Source of the DNA: Candidatus Didemnitutus sp.
Lineage (GTDB): Bacteria > Verrucomicrobiota > Verrucomicrobiia > Opitutales > Opitutaceae
Length of the DNA stretch: 64,000 nt
Assembly (NCBI GenBank): GCA_019634575.1
Contig: JAHCAY010000001.1
Location: 496,001-560,000 of the forward strand
Reading direction: 5' to 3'
Shown: positions 24,133 to 32,477 of the stretch, piece by piece
Numbering within the stretch: the stretch's first letter is position 1
Layout of the letters: each line of letters begins with the position of its first letter
Notes under the pieces: generated by a model
The model's input: the letters and a program-made list of their open reading frames with translations, nothing else
Told to the model about the DNA's origin: nothing
Databases searched by the model: none
Program-made: the position numbers and the translations under genes

Positions 24133-25470
24133 TTACAGCACCTCGAGATCGCTGCGCGTCGCCTGCTCGAGCCGCGCCAGCGCCGCGCCGACGATTTCGT
24201 CGGTCGGCCCTTCGACCAGCAGGCGCAGCTTCGGCTCGGTGCCCGAGTAGCGCACGAGCACGCGGCCGCTGCTGCCCAGCTCACGCTCCAGCGCGGCGAT
24301 CGTGGCGGGCAATGTCGGCAGGCGATCCAACGGTTTCTTTTCGCGCACCTTGAGCGCGGCGGTGACTTGGGGAAATTTCCGCAGCTGACGCCGCAGCTGG
24401 GAAAGCGGCTGGCCGGTCGCGAGCATGACTTCGAGAACCTTGAGCGCGGCGACGAGGCCATCGCCGGTCGGCGACACATCCGCGCAAATCACATGGCCCG
24501 ACGATTCGCCACCGAGCGTGGCGTGGTCCGCGAGCATGCGCTCGATCACGTAACGGTCGCCCACGGGCGTCCGCGCGACCTTGCCGCCCGCAGCCGCCAA
24601 CGCCGCGTCGACGCCAAGATTGCTTTGCACCGTGATCACGAGCTGCCCGTGCGCGAGCCGGCCACACTTCAACGCATGCAAGGCGAGCACCGTAAGAATC
24701 TCGTCGCCGTCGAGGACGTCGCCGTTTTCGTCGCACAGGATGCAGCGATCCGCGTCGCCGTCGTGCGCGATGCCGAGGCGCGCACAGTGCGCCTGGACCG
24801 CCGCGGCCATTTGCTCCGGGTGCTGACTGCCGACCGCGGCGTTGATGTTGTTGCCGTCGGGTGAGCAACCGATCGTCACGACGTCCGCGCCGAGTTGCGT
24901 GAGCACCGCGTGGCTGGTGTGACACCCGGCGCCGTTCGCCGCGTCGAGCACAACTTTCCAACCGCGCAACGCGCCGACCGGCAGCAGCCGCACGGCGGTC
25001 GCGATGTAGAGCGAACGCGCGTCAAAATTCTCCAGCGCACCGTGCGCCAGCGCCGACGCGTCCGGCAGCAACGCTTCGATGCGCGACTCCTCGTCGTCGG
25101 TGAGCTTGATGCCGGTCGGACCGAAAAACTTGATGCCATTGTCCGCGGCGGGATTGTGCGAGGCGGTGATCACTACGCCGAACGCCGCCGGCGCGGACCG
25201 CAGCGCGAGGCTCACGGCCGGCGTCGGCACGATGCCAAGGCTCACCGGTTTGAACCCTTCCGCCGCCAGCCCGCCGGCGAGGGCGGCCTCGAGGCTCGCG
25301 CCGGACGCACGCGTGTCGCGCCCGATGTAGACGACCGACGACGCAGCTCCGTTCTCCCGCGCAAACCGCGCCGCGGCCGCGCCGAGCCGCCAGGCGAATG
25401 CCTCGTTCATCGTCGCGCTGCCGTAGGCACCGCGCACGCCGTCCGTGCCGAAATACTTCCGCGAACCCAT
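24133..25470 (-). CDS. glmM: Phosphoglucosamine mutase
   Basis: 445 residues. It converts glucosamine-6-phosphate to glucosamine-1-phosphate for peptidoglycan and lipopolysaccharide precursors. The phosphoserine loop VVITASHNPAADNGIKFF, the metal loop DGDADRCILCDENGD, the sugar loop GGESSGHVI and the phosphate-binding RYSGTEPKLRLLVEG are all intact. The N-terminus (RKYFGTDGVRGAYG) is the classic GlmM start. It begins 3 bases after trpD ends, so the two are probably one transcript. Confidence 0.96.
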   Translation of the reverse strand: MGSRKYFGTDGVRGAYGSATMNEAFAWRLGAAAARFARENGAASSVVYIGRDTRASGASLEAALAGGLAAEGFKPVSLGIVPTPAVSLALRSAPAAFGVVITASHNPAADNGIKFFGPTGIKLTDDEESRIEALLPDASALAHGALENFDARSLYIATAVRLLPVGALRGWKVVLDAANGAGCHTSHAVLTQLGADVVTIGCSPDGNNINAAVGSQHPEQMAAAVQAHCARLGIAHDGDADRCILCDENGDVLDGDEILTVLALHALKCGRLAHGQLVITVQSNLGVDAALAAAGGKVARTPVGDRYVIERMLADHATLGGESSGHVICADVSPTGDGLVAALKVLEVMLATGQPLSQLRRQLRKFPQVTAALKVREKKPLDRLPTLPATIAALERELGSSGRVLVRYSGTEPKLRLLVEGPTDEIVGAALARLEQATRSDLEVL

Positions 25471-25473
25471 CCC

Positions 25474-26517
25474 CTACGAACGATAGAATTCGCGAGTGTC
25501 GGCAATCTTTTTGGCGACCGCTCCGCCGAACAGCAGTTCGCGCGCGACCGGCACGCCGCTGCGCAGGTCCGGCTGACGCCCGGCGATCCACAAGCCCATC
25601 GCGGCCACCGCCACGATCGTGTCCATGAGCCCGCGCGGTGCCTTTCCGGCAAGAATCGCTTCGGTGAGCGCGCGGTTGGTCGCGACGTCGCCGCCGATCA
25701 AGTCGGCAAACGGCGCGCGTTCCAAGCCGAAGTCCGCTGGCGTCCAGTTGGCGGTGGCATTTTTCAGGCGGCCGACGCCGGCCACGAGATTGTCGGTCGC
25801 GGTCGTCCATTCGTCGATGCCGCGCCCCGGCTCGATGACGCCGTGCGCCACGATGCCAGCGGGGCAATCGAGGGCGGCGAGAGTCGTCGCGAATTTCTCC
25901 ACCAACGCCGGCGCGTAGACGCCGAGCATCACGTGCGCAGGCCGGCCGGGGTTGATGAGCGGACCGAGGATGTTGAAGATCGTGCGCTGGCCGCGCGCAG
26001 CGAGCGCCTTGCGGGCGGGAGCGATGTGCTTGAACGTCGGGTGATACGCGGGCGCGAAGAAGAAACAGAAGCCCAGCTCGCGCAGCGCGGCGCGCGTCTT
26101 TTCCGGCGAGGCCTGGAGATCGAGGCCGAACGACGCCATGAGGTCGGCGCTACCGCATTTCGAAGTGATGCCGGCATTGCCGTGCTTCATCACCGGCACG
26201 CCCGCAGCGGCGAGCGTGAGCGTGACGAGCGTCGAGACGTTGAAACCGCCCGCGTGGTCGCCGCCGGTGCCGACGATGTCGAGCGCGCGCGGCGCCCACT
26301 CCTGCACGCCGGGATCGCGCGCGACTTCGCGATAGGTGCGGGCGAAGGCGGCGATTTCCTCGGCGGTTTCGCCCTTGGCGGCGAGCGCGGCGAGAAAATC
26401 GATCTTCACGACCTCGGCGATGTCGGGACTGGCCAGCGCGAGTGCGGCGGAGCGCGCGTCGACGGGGGTGAGGTCGCGACGCGCGTGGAGTTCGGGTGTC
26501 AGTTGCTCGAGCAACAT
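25474..26517 (-). CDS. trpD: Anthranilate phosphoribosyltransferase
   Basis: 347 residues. It transfers phosphoribose from PRPP to anthranilate in tryptophan synthesis. The PRPP-binding glycine loop DIVGTGGDHAGGFNVST, the anthranilate region VPVMKHGNAGITSKCGSADL and FNILGPLINPGRP are diagnostic. The usual KHGNRAVSS is changed to KHGNAGITSKCG, which is seen in some TrpD-like proteins, so a related substrate is possible. No other trp gene is in the window; it lies directly upstream of glmM. Confidence 0.9.
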   Translation of the reverse strand: MLLEQLTPELHARRDLTPVDARSAALALASPDIAEVVKIDFLAALAAKGETAEEIAAFARTYREVARDPGVQEWAPRALDIVGTGGDHAGGFNVSTLVTLTLAAAGVPVMKHGNAGITSKCGSADLMASFGLDLQASPEKTRAALRELGFCFFFAPAYHPTFKHIAPARKALAARGQRTIFNILGPLINPGRPAHVMLGVYAPALVEKFATTLAALDCPAGIVAHGVIEPGRGIDEWTTATDNLVAGVGRLKNATANWTPADFGLERAPFADLIGGDVATNRALTEAILAGKAPRGLMDTIVAVAAMGLWIAGRQPDLRSGVPVARELLFGGAVAKKIADTREFYRS

Positions 26518-26600
26518 CGGCGCGCATCAAAGGCGGAGCGCCCGCGGGACGGCAAAGCATAATTCTCGACACGCCCCGACGGTTGGCGAACGCTCGCTCT

Positions 26601-27635
26601 GTGTTTCGTCGAATTCCGGGTCGCCTCCTGTCTGTCATAGCCGCCTGCGTCGCGTTGAGCGTCGCGCACGCCGCCGAGCCGGCGTCGAAAAAAAGAGCGC
26701 CGCGCGAGCCGGCGCCCAAACCGGTCGCCGAGCTGAGTGCGACCGACGCGATCGTGCTCGGCGTCGTGGAAGGCGTGACGGAGTTCCTGCCGATCTCTTC
26801 GACCGGACACCTGATCATCGCGAGCCAGATGCTCGGCCTGGAATCGGACAAGCCGTTGACGAATGCCGCGGGCGAACCGCTCTGGCATAAGAAGCCGTCC
26901 GAGAAACACCCGGAGGGCGAGCCGCTCACGCTGAAGCTCGCAGCGGACACTTACACGGTCGTCATCCAAGTCGGCGCGATCCTCGCCGTGGTTTTCATGT
27001 ATTGGTCGCAGCTTGTGAACATGCTGCTCGGCCTGTTCGGGCGGAGCAGTTCGGGTTTCCGCCTGCTGCGGAATGTGCTGCTGGCCTTCGTGCCAGTCGC
27101 GGTGATCGGTCTGCTGCTGCACGATCTGATCGACAAATACCTGTTTTCGATCGGAGCCGTGGTGGCGGCCCAGATCGGCGGTGCGCTGCTCATGCTTTGG
27201 GCCGAGCGCTGGCGGAAAAAGAACTCCGGCATCGGTTTCTCGAAATCCGATCCGGCCGACATGAGCCAGGGGAAGGCAGTCGGCATCGGTTTCGCGCAGT
27301 GCCTGGCGCTGTGGCCGGGCACGAGTCGCTCGATGGTGACGATCGTCGGCGGCTATTTGGCGGGACTGACGCCGGTGAAGGCGGCGGAGTTCAGCTTTTT
27401 GGTCGGCTTGCCCACGCTCGCCGGCGCGGCGGTCTACAAGTCCTACAAGTCCGGCGCGGCGATGATCGAGGTTTTCGGTTGGTCCAGCGTGCTGCTGGGC
27501 TGCGTCGTGGCCGCGGTTTCGGCCGCGCTAGCCGTGAAATTCTTCGTGCGCTTCCTGTCCCGCAACGGCCTCGCGCTGTTCGCGTTTTACCGCATCGCGG
27601 TGGCGGTGGTGTTGGCCGCTTTCTACCTGTTCTAA
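26601..27635 (+). CDS. uppP: Undecaprenyl-diphosphatase
   Basis: 344 residues, polytopic inner-membrane enzyme that dephosphorylates undecaprenyl pyrophosphate to recycle the lipid carrier for peptidoglycan and O-antigen synthesis. Both catalytic regions are intact: VLGVVEGVTEFLPISSTGHL, and LWPGTSRSMVTIVGGYLAGL. It is longer than usual (about 270) because of a signal-like N-terminal extension (residues 1-45) and a charged insert of about 30 residues after the first motif (KPSEKHPEGEPLTLKLAAD). The GTG at 26601 is chosen because it starts just before the hydrophobic leader; the frame remains open further upstream, so the start is uncertain. Confidence 0.93.
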   Translation: MFRRIPGRLLSVIAACVALSVAHAAEPASKKRAPREPAPKPVAELSATDAIVLGVVEGVTEFLPISSTGHLIIASQMLGLESDKPLTNAAGEPLWHKKPSEKHPEGEPLTLKLAADTYTVVIQVGAILAVVFMYWSQLVNMLLGLFGRSSSGFRLLRNVLLAFVPVAVIGLLLHDLIDKYLFSIGAVVAAQIGGALLMLWAERWRKKNSGIGFSKSDPADMSQGKAVGIGFAQCLALWPGTSRSMVTIVGGYLAGLTPVKAAEFSFLVGLPTLAGAAVYKSYKSGAAMIEVFGWSSVLLGCVVAAVSAALAVKFFVRFLSRNGLALFAFYRIAVAVVLAAFYLF

Positions 27636-27664
27636 GGCTGCGTCAGCCCGGGCAGTTAAACGTC

Positions 27665-27693
27665 TTGACGGGGTCGCAGGCCGAACCTTACCT
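27665..27693 (+). promoter_or_regulatory. Candidate promoter of the rpmF-plsX-fabH operon
   Basis: TTGACG at 27665-27670 and TTACCT at 27688-27693 are spaced by 17 bases, about 67 bases upstream of the rpmF start. The -35 box is one base from consensus; the -10 box is weak. It lies in the only gap long enough to drive the plus-strand block that follows. Confidence 0.4.
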
Positions 27694-27759
27694 CCTCGAC
27701 CTTCCAACCAAAACTAGCGGCCAGTCCACGCGTCGGGCCGCACTACTCAATCACTTACC

Positions 27760-27936
27760 ATGGCCAATCCGAAACGTAAGCAATCCAAGCGCCGCAGCGC
27801 CAACCGCCGCGCGGCCAACGCCTTCAAAGCCCCGCAGGTCGCCAAAGACAGCGACGGCGGTGCCTTCCGCCCGCACCGCGTGAACCCGAAGACGGGTATG
27901 TATCGCGGCCGTCAGGTGCTCGACGTCACCGTCTGA
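27760..27936 (+). CDS. rpmF: 50S ribosomal protein L32
   Basis: 58 residues, basic, beginning MANPKRKQSKRRSANRR, the universal L32 start. There are no cysteines, so this is the zinc-free form. The C-terminus RVNPKTGMYRGRQVLDV fits the family. The order rpmF-plsX-fabH is conserved in many bacteria and couples ribosome and fatty-acid synthesis. The usual upstream YceD/DUF177 gene is absent here; uppP lies upstream instead. Confidence 0.95.
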   Translation: MANPKRKQSKRRSANRRAANAFKAPQVAKDSDGGAFRPHRVNPKTGMYRGRQVLDVTV

Positions 27937-27988
27937 TTTCAGTCGGCAGCTTCCTGCTATCCAACCCGAAGCCGCCAGTTCCACGCCG

Positions 27989-29044
27989 TTGCCGCCCCGC
28001 ATCGCCGTCGATGCCATGGGTGGCGACTTGGGCCCTGCGGAAGTAGTCGCGGCGGTCAAACTCGCCCTTGCCGAGGATCAGGATCTCGCTCCCATCGTCC
28101 TGGTGGGCCAGCAGGAGGTTTTGACCCCGCTCGTCGCCGAAGCCGGCCTCGCCGGCAGCCCGCGTGTGTCGATCGTGCACGCCTCCGAGGTGATCACGAT
28201 GGACGACAAACCGCTCAAGGCGCTCAAGACCAAGAAGGACGCCTCGATGGTGCGCGCCATCGAGCTCGTGAAGTCGGGCGAGGCCAAGGTCGCCGTCAGC
28301 TCCGGCAACACCGGCGCGTTGATGGCCGGCGGCACGCTCCGCCTGCGCATGATGAACGGCGTTGACCGCCCTGCGCTCGCCGCGGTCATTCCGCGCGAAG
28401 GCGGGCACTTCGTGCTCATCGACGCCGGCGCCAATCCTGAGGCGAAGCCCGAGCACCTGATGCACAACGCCATCCTCGGCGCCGACTACGCCCGCGTCAT
28501 CCTCGGCCTCGAAAACCCGCGCGTGGGCCTCCTCACCATCGGCACCGAAGAAGGCAAAGGCAACGCGCTCATCACCGAGACGAACGAGCTGCTGAAGAAG
28601 ATCAACGGCGTCGTGAACTACGTCGGCCCCATCGAGGGCTTCCAGGTTTTCCGCAACCACGTCGACGTGGTCGTGTGCGATGGTTTCGTCGGCAACACGC
28701 TCCTCAAGACGTGGGAGTCGCTCGCGAAATTCATCACCGGCATGCTCAAGGACGAGCTGAAGCAGAGCCCCGTCCGCATGGCCGGAGCCGTCCTCGCCAA
28801 GGGGGCCTTCAGCGCCTTGAAGGACCGCATGAACCCCGACCGCTACGGCGGCGCGCCGCTCCTCGGCGTGCGCGGCAACATTCTCAAGGCCCACGGTTCC
28901 TCCAACCGCCACGCCTGGGCCAGCGCCATCCGCGCCGCGGGCAAAATCATCCGCCAGGACCTTTACCACCGCATCGAAGACGACGTCGCCAAGGCCAACG
29001 AGCTTATCCAAGTCGCGCCCGGCATCTCGCCGACGAATAACTAA
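27989..29044 (+). CDS. plsX: Phosphate acyltransferase PlsX
   Basis: 351 residues. It makes acyl-phosphate from acyl-ACP for the first step of phospholipid synthesis. The N-terminal IAVDAMGGDLGP is the family signature and forces the start at or very near the TTG at 27989, because the next ATG (28016) would remove it. Further motifs are ASMVRAIELVKSGEAKVAVS with SSGNTGALMAGG, and VVCDGFVGNTLLKTWE. It lies 52 bases after rpmF and 12 bases before fabH. Confidence 0.95.
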   Translation: MPPRIAVDAMGGDLGPAEVVAAVKLALAEDQDLAPIVLVGQQEVLTPLVAEAGLAGSPRVSIVHASEVITMDDKPLKALKTKKDASMVRAIELVKSGEAKVAVSSGNTGALMAGGTLRLRMMNGVDRPALAAVIPREGGHFVLIDAGANPEAKPEHLMHNAILGADYARVILGLENPRVGLLTIGTEEGKGNALITETNELLKKINGVVNYVGPIEGFQVFRNHVDVVVCDGFVGNTLLKTWESLAKFITGMLKDELKQSPVRMAGAVLAKGAFSALKDRMNPDRYGGAPLLGVRGNILKAHGSSNRHAWASAIRAAGKIIRQDLYHRIEDDVAKANELIQVAPGISPTNN

Positions 29045-29056
29045 CCCCTTTTACCT

Positions 29057-30043
29057 ATGGCCTCCGTGATCATCGCCGGAGTCGGCGCCTATGCGCCCGA
29101 ACGCATCCTCACCAACGAGGATCTCACCAAAATGGTCGATACGTCCGACGAGTGGATCCGCACTCGTTCCGGCATCCGCGAGCGACACATCGCCGCGCCG
29201 GATCAGGCGTGCTCCGACCTCGCTCTCATCGCCGCCCAGCGTGCCCTCGCCGACGCGAAGGTCAGCGCCTCGGAGGTCGACCTCCTCATCATCGCGACGG
29301 CCACTCCGGACTACCCGCTCCCGTCCACGGCCTGCGTCGTCCAGCACAAGCTCGGCGTCCCGCCGCACGCGACCGCCTTCGACATCGCGGCGGCCTGCTC
29401 GGGCTTCGTCTACGCCCTCGAGATCGCCTACGGCCAGCTGCTCACCGGCCGCTACAAGTGCGCGCTGATCATCGGATCGGAGAAACTCTCCTCCATCACC
29501 GACTGGTCCGACCGCACCACCTGCGTGCTCTTCGGCGACGGCGCCGGCGCCGCCGTGTTGAAGAAGAGCGATCAGGACGGCGTGGGCATCATCGGCTCCG
29601 ACCTCGGCGCCGACGGCGAACTCGCCGAATACCTCTACACGCCCGCCGGTGGTTCGCGTTGCCCCGCCTCGCCCAAGACCGTCGCGGAGAAAGGCCACTT
29701 CCTGCGCATGAAGGGCAAGGAGATCTTCAAGAACGCCGTCCGCGTCATGGAGACCGTCGCGCGCGAAATGGTGGAACAACACGGCCTCACGTTTGACCAA
29801 ATCAACCTCGTGATCCCCCACCAGGCGAATGTGCGAATCGTCGAAGCGCTCGCGGGCAACCTCGGTGTGCCCTTGGATCGCTTCTACGTGAACATCGATC
29901 GCTACGGCAACACGTCCTCCGCCTCCATTCCCCTCGCCCTCGACGAAGCCCGCAAGGCCGGCAAGATCAAGCCTGGCGACTACACGCTCCTTGTTGCTTT
30001 CGGCGCCGGCTTCACCTACGGCTCTACCCTCATTCGCTGGTAA
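29057..30043 (+). CDS. fabH: 3-oxoacyl-ACP synthase III
   Basis: 328 residues. It condenses acetyl-CoA with malonyl-ACP to start fatty-acid synthesis. The catalytic Cys114 is in DIAAACSGFVYALE, the histidine in VIPHQANVRI and the asparagine in RYGNTSSASIP, so the Cys-His-Asn triad is complete. The ADP-binding arginine region DEWIRTRSGIRERHIA is present near the N-terminus. It ends 5 bases before the bamD-like gene. Confidence 0.96.
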   Translation: MASVIIAGVGAYAPERILTNEDLTKMVDTSDEWIRTRSGIRERHIAAPDQACSDLALIAAQRALADAKVSASEVDLLIIATATPDYPLPSTACVVQHKLGVPPHATAFDIAAACSGFVYALEIAYGQLLTGRYKCALIIGSEKLSSITDWSDRTTCVLFGDGAGAAVLKKSDQDGVGIIGSDLGADGELAEYLYTPAGGSRCPASPKTVAEKGHFLRMKGKEIFKNAVRVMETVAREMVEQHGLTFDQINLVIPHQANVRIVEALAGNLGVPLDRFYVNIDRYGNTSSASIPLALDEARKAGKIKPGDYTLLVAFGAGFTYGSTLIRW

Positions 30044-30048
30044 TCCTC

Positions 30049-31101
30049 ATGTCCCGTCGCACCCTCTCCGCCTTTGTTGCCGTCGTCATCGCGCTGTTCG
30101 GCGCCGCCCGCCTCAGCGCCGACCTCGTCTGGACGCCCGGCCAGGGCTGGCGCATCGAGGGCGGCGCCCTCGCCGGCCTCTCCGGCGAGGAAGGTCACAA
30201 CGCGCTGGAGATGATGAACACCGCGCGCAACGCCGAGGAAAAAGGCTCCACGCGCTCCGCCATCAAGACCTACGAGAAGGTCGCCAAGAAATACCCGAAC
30301 TCCCTCTACGCCGGCGAAGCGCTCTACCGCATCGGCCTGCTCTACGAGAAGCGGAAGCAATACTTCAAATCCTTTGAGTCCTTCCAGGAAATGGTGATGA
30401 AGTATCCGAGCAGCCAGAAGTTCTCGCAGGTCATCGCCGAGCAATACCGCATCGCCCAGCTCCTCCTCGACGGCGCCCGCTCCTACATGTGGGGCGTCAT
30501 TCCCGGCTTCAAGAACCGCGAGAAGTCCGTCGAGTATTTCGAACAGATCGTCCACAACGCGCCCTACTCCGACTACGCGCCGCTCTCCCTGATGAACATC
30601 GCGCGCGCCCATCAGAAAATGGGTAACACCGAGGAAGCCATCGACGCCCTCGACCGGATGATCAACAACTACCCGAAGAACGTCCTCACGCCCGACGCTT
30701 ACCTGAAGCTCGCCCAGACCCACTCCTCCCTCGTCGATGGCGCTTACTACGACCAAGCCTCCACCAAGGAAGCCATCACCTACTACGAGGATTACCTCAT
30801 TCAATTCCCCGGCGATTCCGGCGCCGGCACCGCGGAAAAAGGCCTCGGCGACATGAAGTCCATGCTCGCCCAGAGCAAAATGATCCTCGCCGACTACTAC
30901 TTCAAATACCGCAAGAACTACACCGCCGCGAAAGTCTTCTACAACGAGGCGATCACCACCTATCCCGATTCGCCCGTCGCCGCCCGCGCCCGCAAGATGC
31001 TCGTCGAAGTCGATTCCCGCCTCGCCGGCAACAAGCCGCAGGACGTGAAGGACGACCAGCCCGCCGCCCCGAAGAAGAAAAAGCGCTTCTGGCTCTTCTG
31101 A
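30049..31101 (+). CDS. bamD: BamD/YfiO-like outer-membrane assembly TPR protein
   Basis: 350 residues. A signal peptide (residues about 1-24, ending ARLSAD) precedes TPR repeats typical of BamD: AIKTYEKVAKKYPNSLYAGE, then KSFESFQEMVMKYPSSQKF and EEAIDALDRMINNYPKNVLT. BamD is the essential helper of BamA in beta-barrel insertion. This copy has no lipobox cysteine, unlike the standard BamD lipoprotein, is longer than E. coli BamD (245) and ends in a basic tail (APKKKKRFWLF). Its place just upstream of lptE supports an outer-membrane role. Confidence 0.8.
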   Translation: MSRRTLSAFVAVVIALFGAARLSADLVWTPGQGWRIEGGALAGLSGEEGHNALEMMNTARNAEEKGSTRSAIKTYEKVAKKYPNSLYAGEALYRIGLLYEKRKQYFKSFESFQEMVMKYPSSQKFSQVIAEQYRIAQLLLDGARSYMWGVIPGFKNREKSVEYFEQIVHNAPYSDYAPLSLMNIARAHQKMGNTEEAIDALDRMINNYPKNVLTPDAYLKLAQTHSSLVDGAYYDQASTKEAITYYEDYLIQFPGDSGAGTAEKGLGDMKSMLAQSKMILADYYFKYRKNYTAAKVFYNEAITTYPDSPVAARARKMLVEVDSRLAGNKPQDVKDDQPAAPKKKKRFWLF

Positions 31102-31116
31102 GCGCGCGCCTCGCCC

Positions 31117-31626
31117 ATGCGCCTCGCGCTGTTCGCCTCGCTCGCTGTCCTCACTCTCGGCCTCGCCTCCTGCGCGAACTACCGCCTCGGCACCGGCAGC
31201 GAGACCCGCTACGCTACTTTGCACGTCGCCGTCGTGAAGAGCGACACGCTGCTTCCTCAGGCGGTCGCTACCGTCACCGCCCAAGTGCGTGAAGCCTTCA
31301 TCAAGGACGGACGTGTGCGCCTCGTCGACACCGCTGCCGAAGCCGACGCCGTGCTCACGCTCACGCTCGAGGATTACCACCGCGAAGCGACGGTCGCGCG
31401 CGCGGACGACACCGGCCTCGCCCGCCGTTTCGATGTCGTCCTGCAAGCCCGCGCAGCCCTCGTGGACCAACGCGCCAAGCAAACCGTCTTCGCCAATCGC
31501 CCCCTGAAAGTCACCCGCGGCGCCTTCACCGACAGCGGCCAGCTGCAATCCGAATACCAATTGCTCCCGCTGCTCGCCGAGCAACTCGCCGAGCGCGCGC
31601 TGCACGCCGTGCTCGACACCTGGTAA
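31117..31626 (+). CDS. lptE: LptE-like lipoprotein (LPS assembly)
   Basis: 169 residues with a lipobox LASC (Cys19) followed by NYRLGTG. The mature domain (LHVAVVKSDTLLPQAVATVT; AEADAVLTLTLEDYHREATV) has the alpha/beta pattern of LptE/RlpB, the lipoprotein plug of the LptD translocon that delivers lipopolysaccharide to the cell surface. Sequence in this family is weakly conserved, so the call rests on lipobox, size, fold pattern and location after bamD. Its stop codon overlaps the Shine-Dalgarno sequence of the next small gene. Confidence 0.72.
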   Translation: MRLALFASLAVLTLGLASCANYRLGTGSETRYATLHVAVVKSDTLLPQAVATVTAQVREAFIKDGRVRLVDTAAEADAVLTLTLEDYHREATVARADDTGLARRFDVVLQARAALVDQRAKQTVFANRPLKVTRGAFTDSGQLQSEYQLLPLLAEQLAERALHAVLDTW

Positions 31627-31631
31627 GGAGG
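31625..31631 (+). promoter_or_regulatory. Strong ribosome binding site for the 58-residue gene
   Basis: AAGGAGG, a perfect Shine-Dalgarno sequence, overlaps the lptE stop codon and lies 5 bases before ATG 31637. It decides for that ATG over the one at 31633, which would be only one base away. Few other genes in this window have so strong a site. Confidence 0.75.
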
Positions 31632-31636
31632 CATGC

Positions 31637-31813
31637 ATGCCCCGCGCCGCCCGGCCCCGCCTGAATCGCGAGTGGCATCTGGCGCACCGCATGCCACCGC
31701 GCGCCACCCTCGAGCAACGTCTCGCCTGGCACCTCGAGCACCGCACGCATTGCGCCTGCCGGCCCACGCCGGGAAAACTGCTTGGCCTGCTGCGCGAGCG
31801 CGGCTTGCTTTGA
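31637..31813 (+). CDS. Small conserved-looking protein of unknown function
   Basis: 58 residues, basic, with four histidines and two cysteines close together: REWHLAHRMPPRATLEQRLA, then WHLEHRTHCACRPTP. The regular spacing of W/H pairs (EWHLAHRM and AWHLEHRT) suggests a compact helical fold, possibly metal-binding through the His and Cys residues. I recall similar short proteins in Proteobacteria but no assigned function. A perfect Shine-Dalgarno precedes it, lptE ends 10 bases upstream and rpe starts 4 bases downstream, so it is part of the operon. Confidence 0.75.
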   Translation: MPRAARPRLNREWHLAHRMPPRATLEQRLAWHLEHRTHCACRPTPGKLLGLLRERGLL

Positions 31814-31817
31814 TCCG

Positions 31818-32477
31818 ATGCCGCTTTCGCCCGTCCTCGCCCCTTCGCTCCTCGCCGGCAATCACGCCGCCCTCGGCGCCAGCGCCCAGCTCGCCGCCGA
31901 TTCCGGCGCACCCTGGCTGCACCTCGATTTGATGGACGGCCACTTCGTGCCGAACCTCACCTTCGGCCCCGAGGTGCTCGCCGCGCTCCGTCGCGCCGGC
32001 GTGATGACTTTCTTCGACACGCACCTGATGCTCTCCGAGCCGCACCGCTACGTCGAAGCCTTCGCGAAAGCCGGCTCCAATCTCATCAGCATCCATATCG
32101 AGCCCGCCTACGACCACGCAGCGACCTTGCGCCGCATCCGCGAGCTCGGCTGCCAGTGCGGCATCGTGCTGAATCCCGGCACACCGGCCGAGTCCATCCG
32201 CGCGTTGCTGCCCCACGTCGACCTCGTGCTCGTGATGACGGTGCAACCCGGCTTCGGCGGCCAACCCTTCCGCCGCGACATGCTCCCGAAACTCCAGCAA
32301 ATCGACGCCTGGAGGCGCGAGGCCGGCCTGAGCTTTCGTCTCGAAGTCGACGGCGGCATCGACCTCGTCACGGGCAAGGAATGCCGCGCCGCCGGCGCCG
32401 ACACCTTCGTGGCCGGCACGTCCTTCTTCAAGGCGAGCGACCGCGCCGCGTTCGCCGCGACGTTCGCGTCACTCTGA
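31818..32477 (+). CDS. rpe: Ribulose-phosphate 3-epimerase
   Basis: 219 residues, TIM barrel, interconverts ribulose-5-phosphate and xylulose-5-phosphate in the pentose phosphate pathway. Motifs: N-terminal LAPSLLAGN, metal ligands in LHLDLMDGHFVPNLTFG and FFDTHLMLSEP, the VLVMTVQPGFGGQPF loop and the phosphate site LEVDGGIDL...AGADTFVAGTSFF. The ATG at 31818 (MPLSPVLAPSLL) is the family start. The 3' end overlaps the convergent binding-protein gene by 9 bases. Confidence 0.95.
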   Translation: MPLSPVLAPSLLAGNHAALGASAQLAADSGAPWLHLDLMDGHFVPNLTFGPEVLAALRRAGVMTFFDTHLMLSEPHRYVEAFAKAGSNLISIHIEPAYDHAATLRRIRELGCQCGIVLNPGTPAESIRALLPHVDLVLVMTVQPGFGGQPFRRDMLPKLQQIDAWRREAGLSFRLEVDGGIDLVTGKECRAAGADTFVAGTSFFKASDRAAFAATFASL

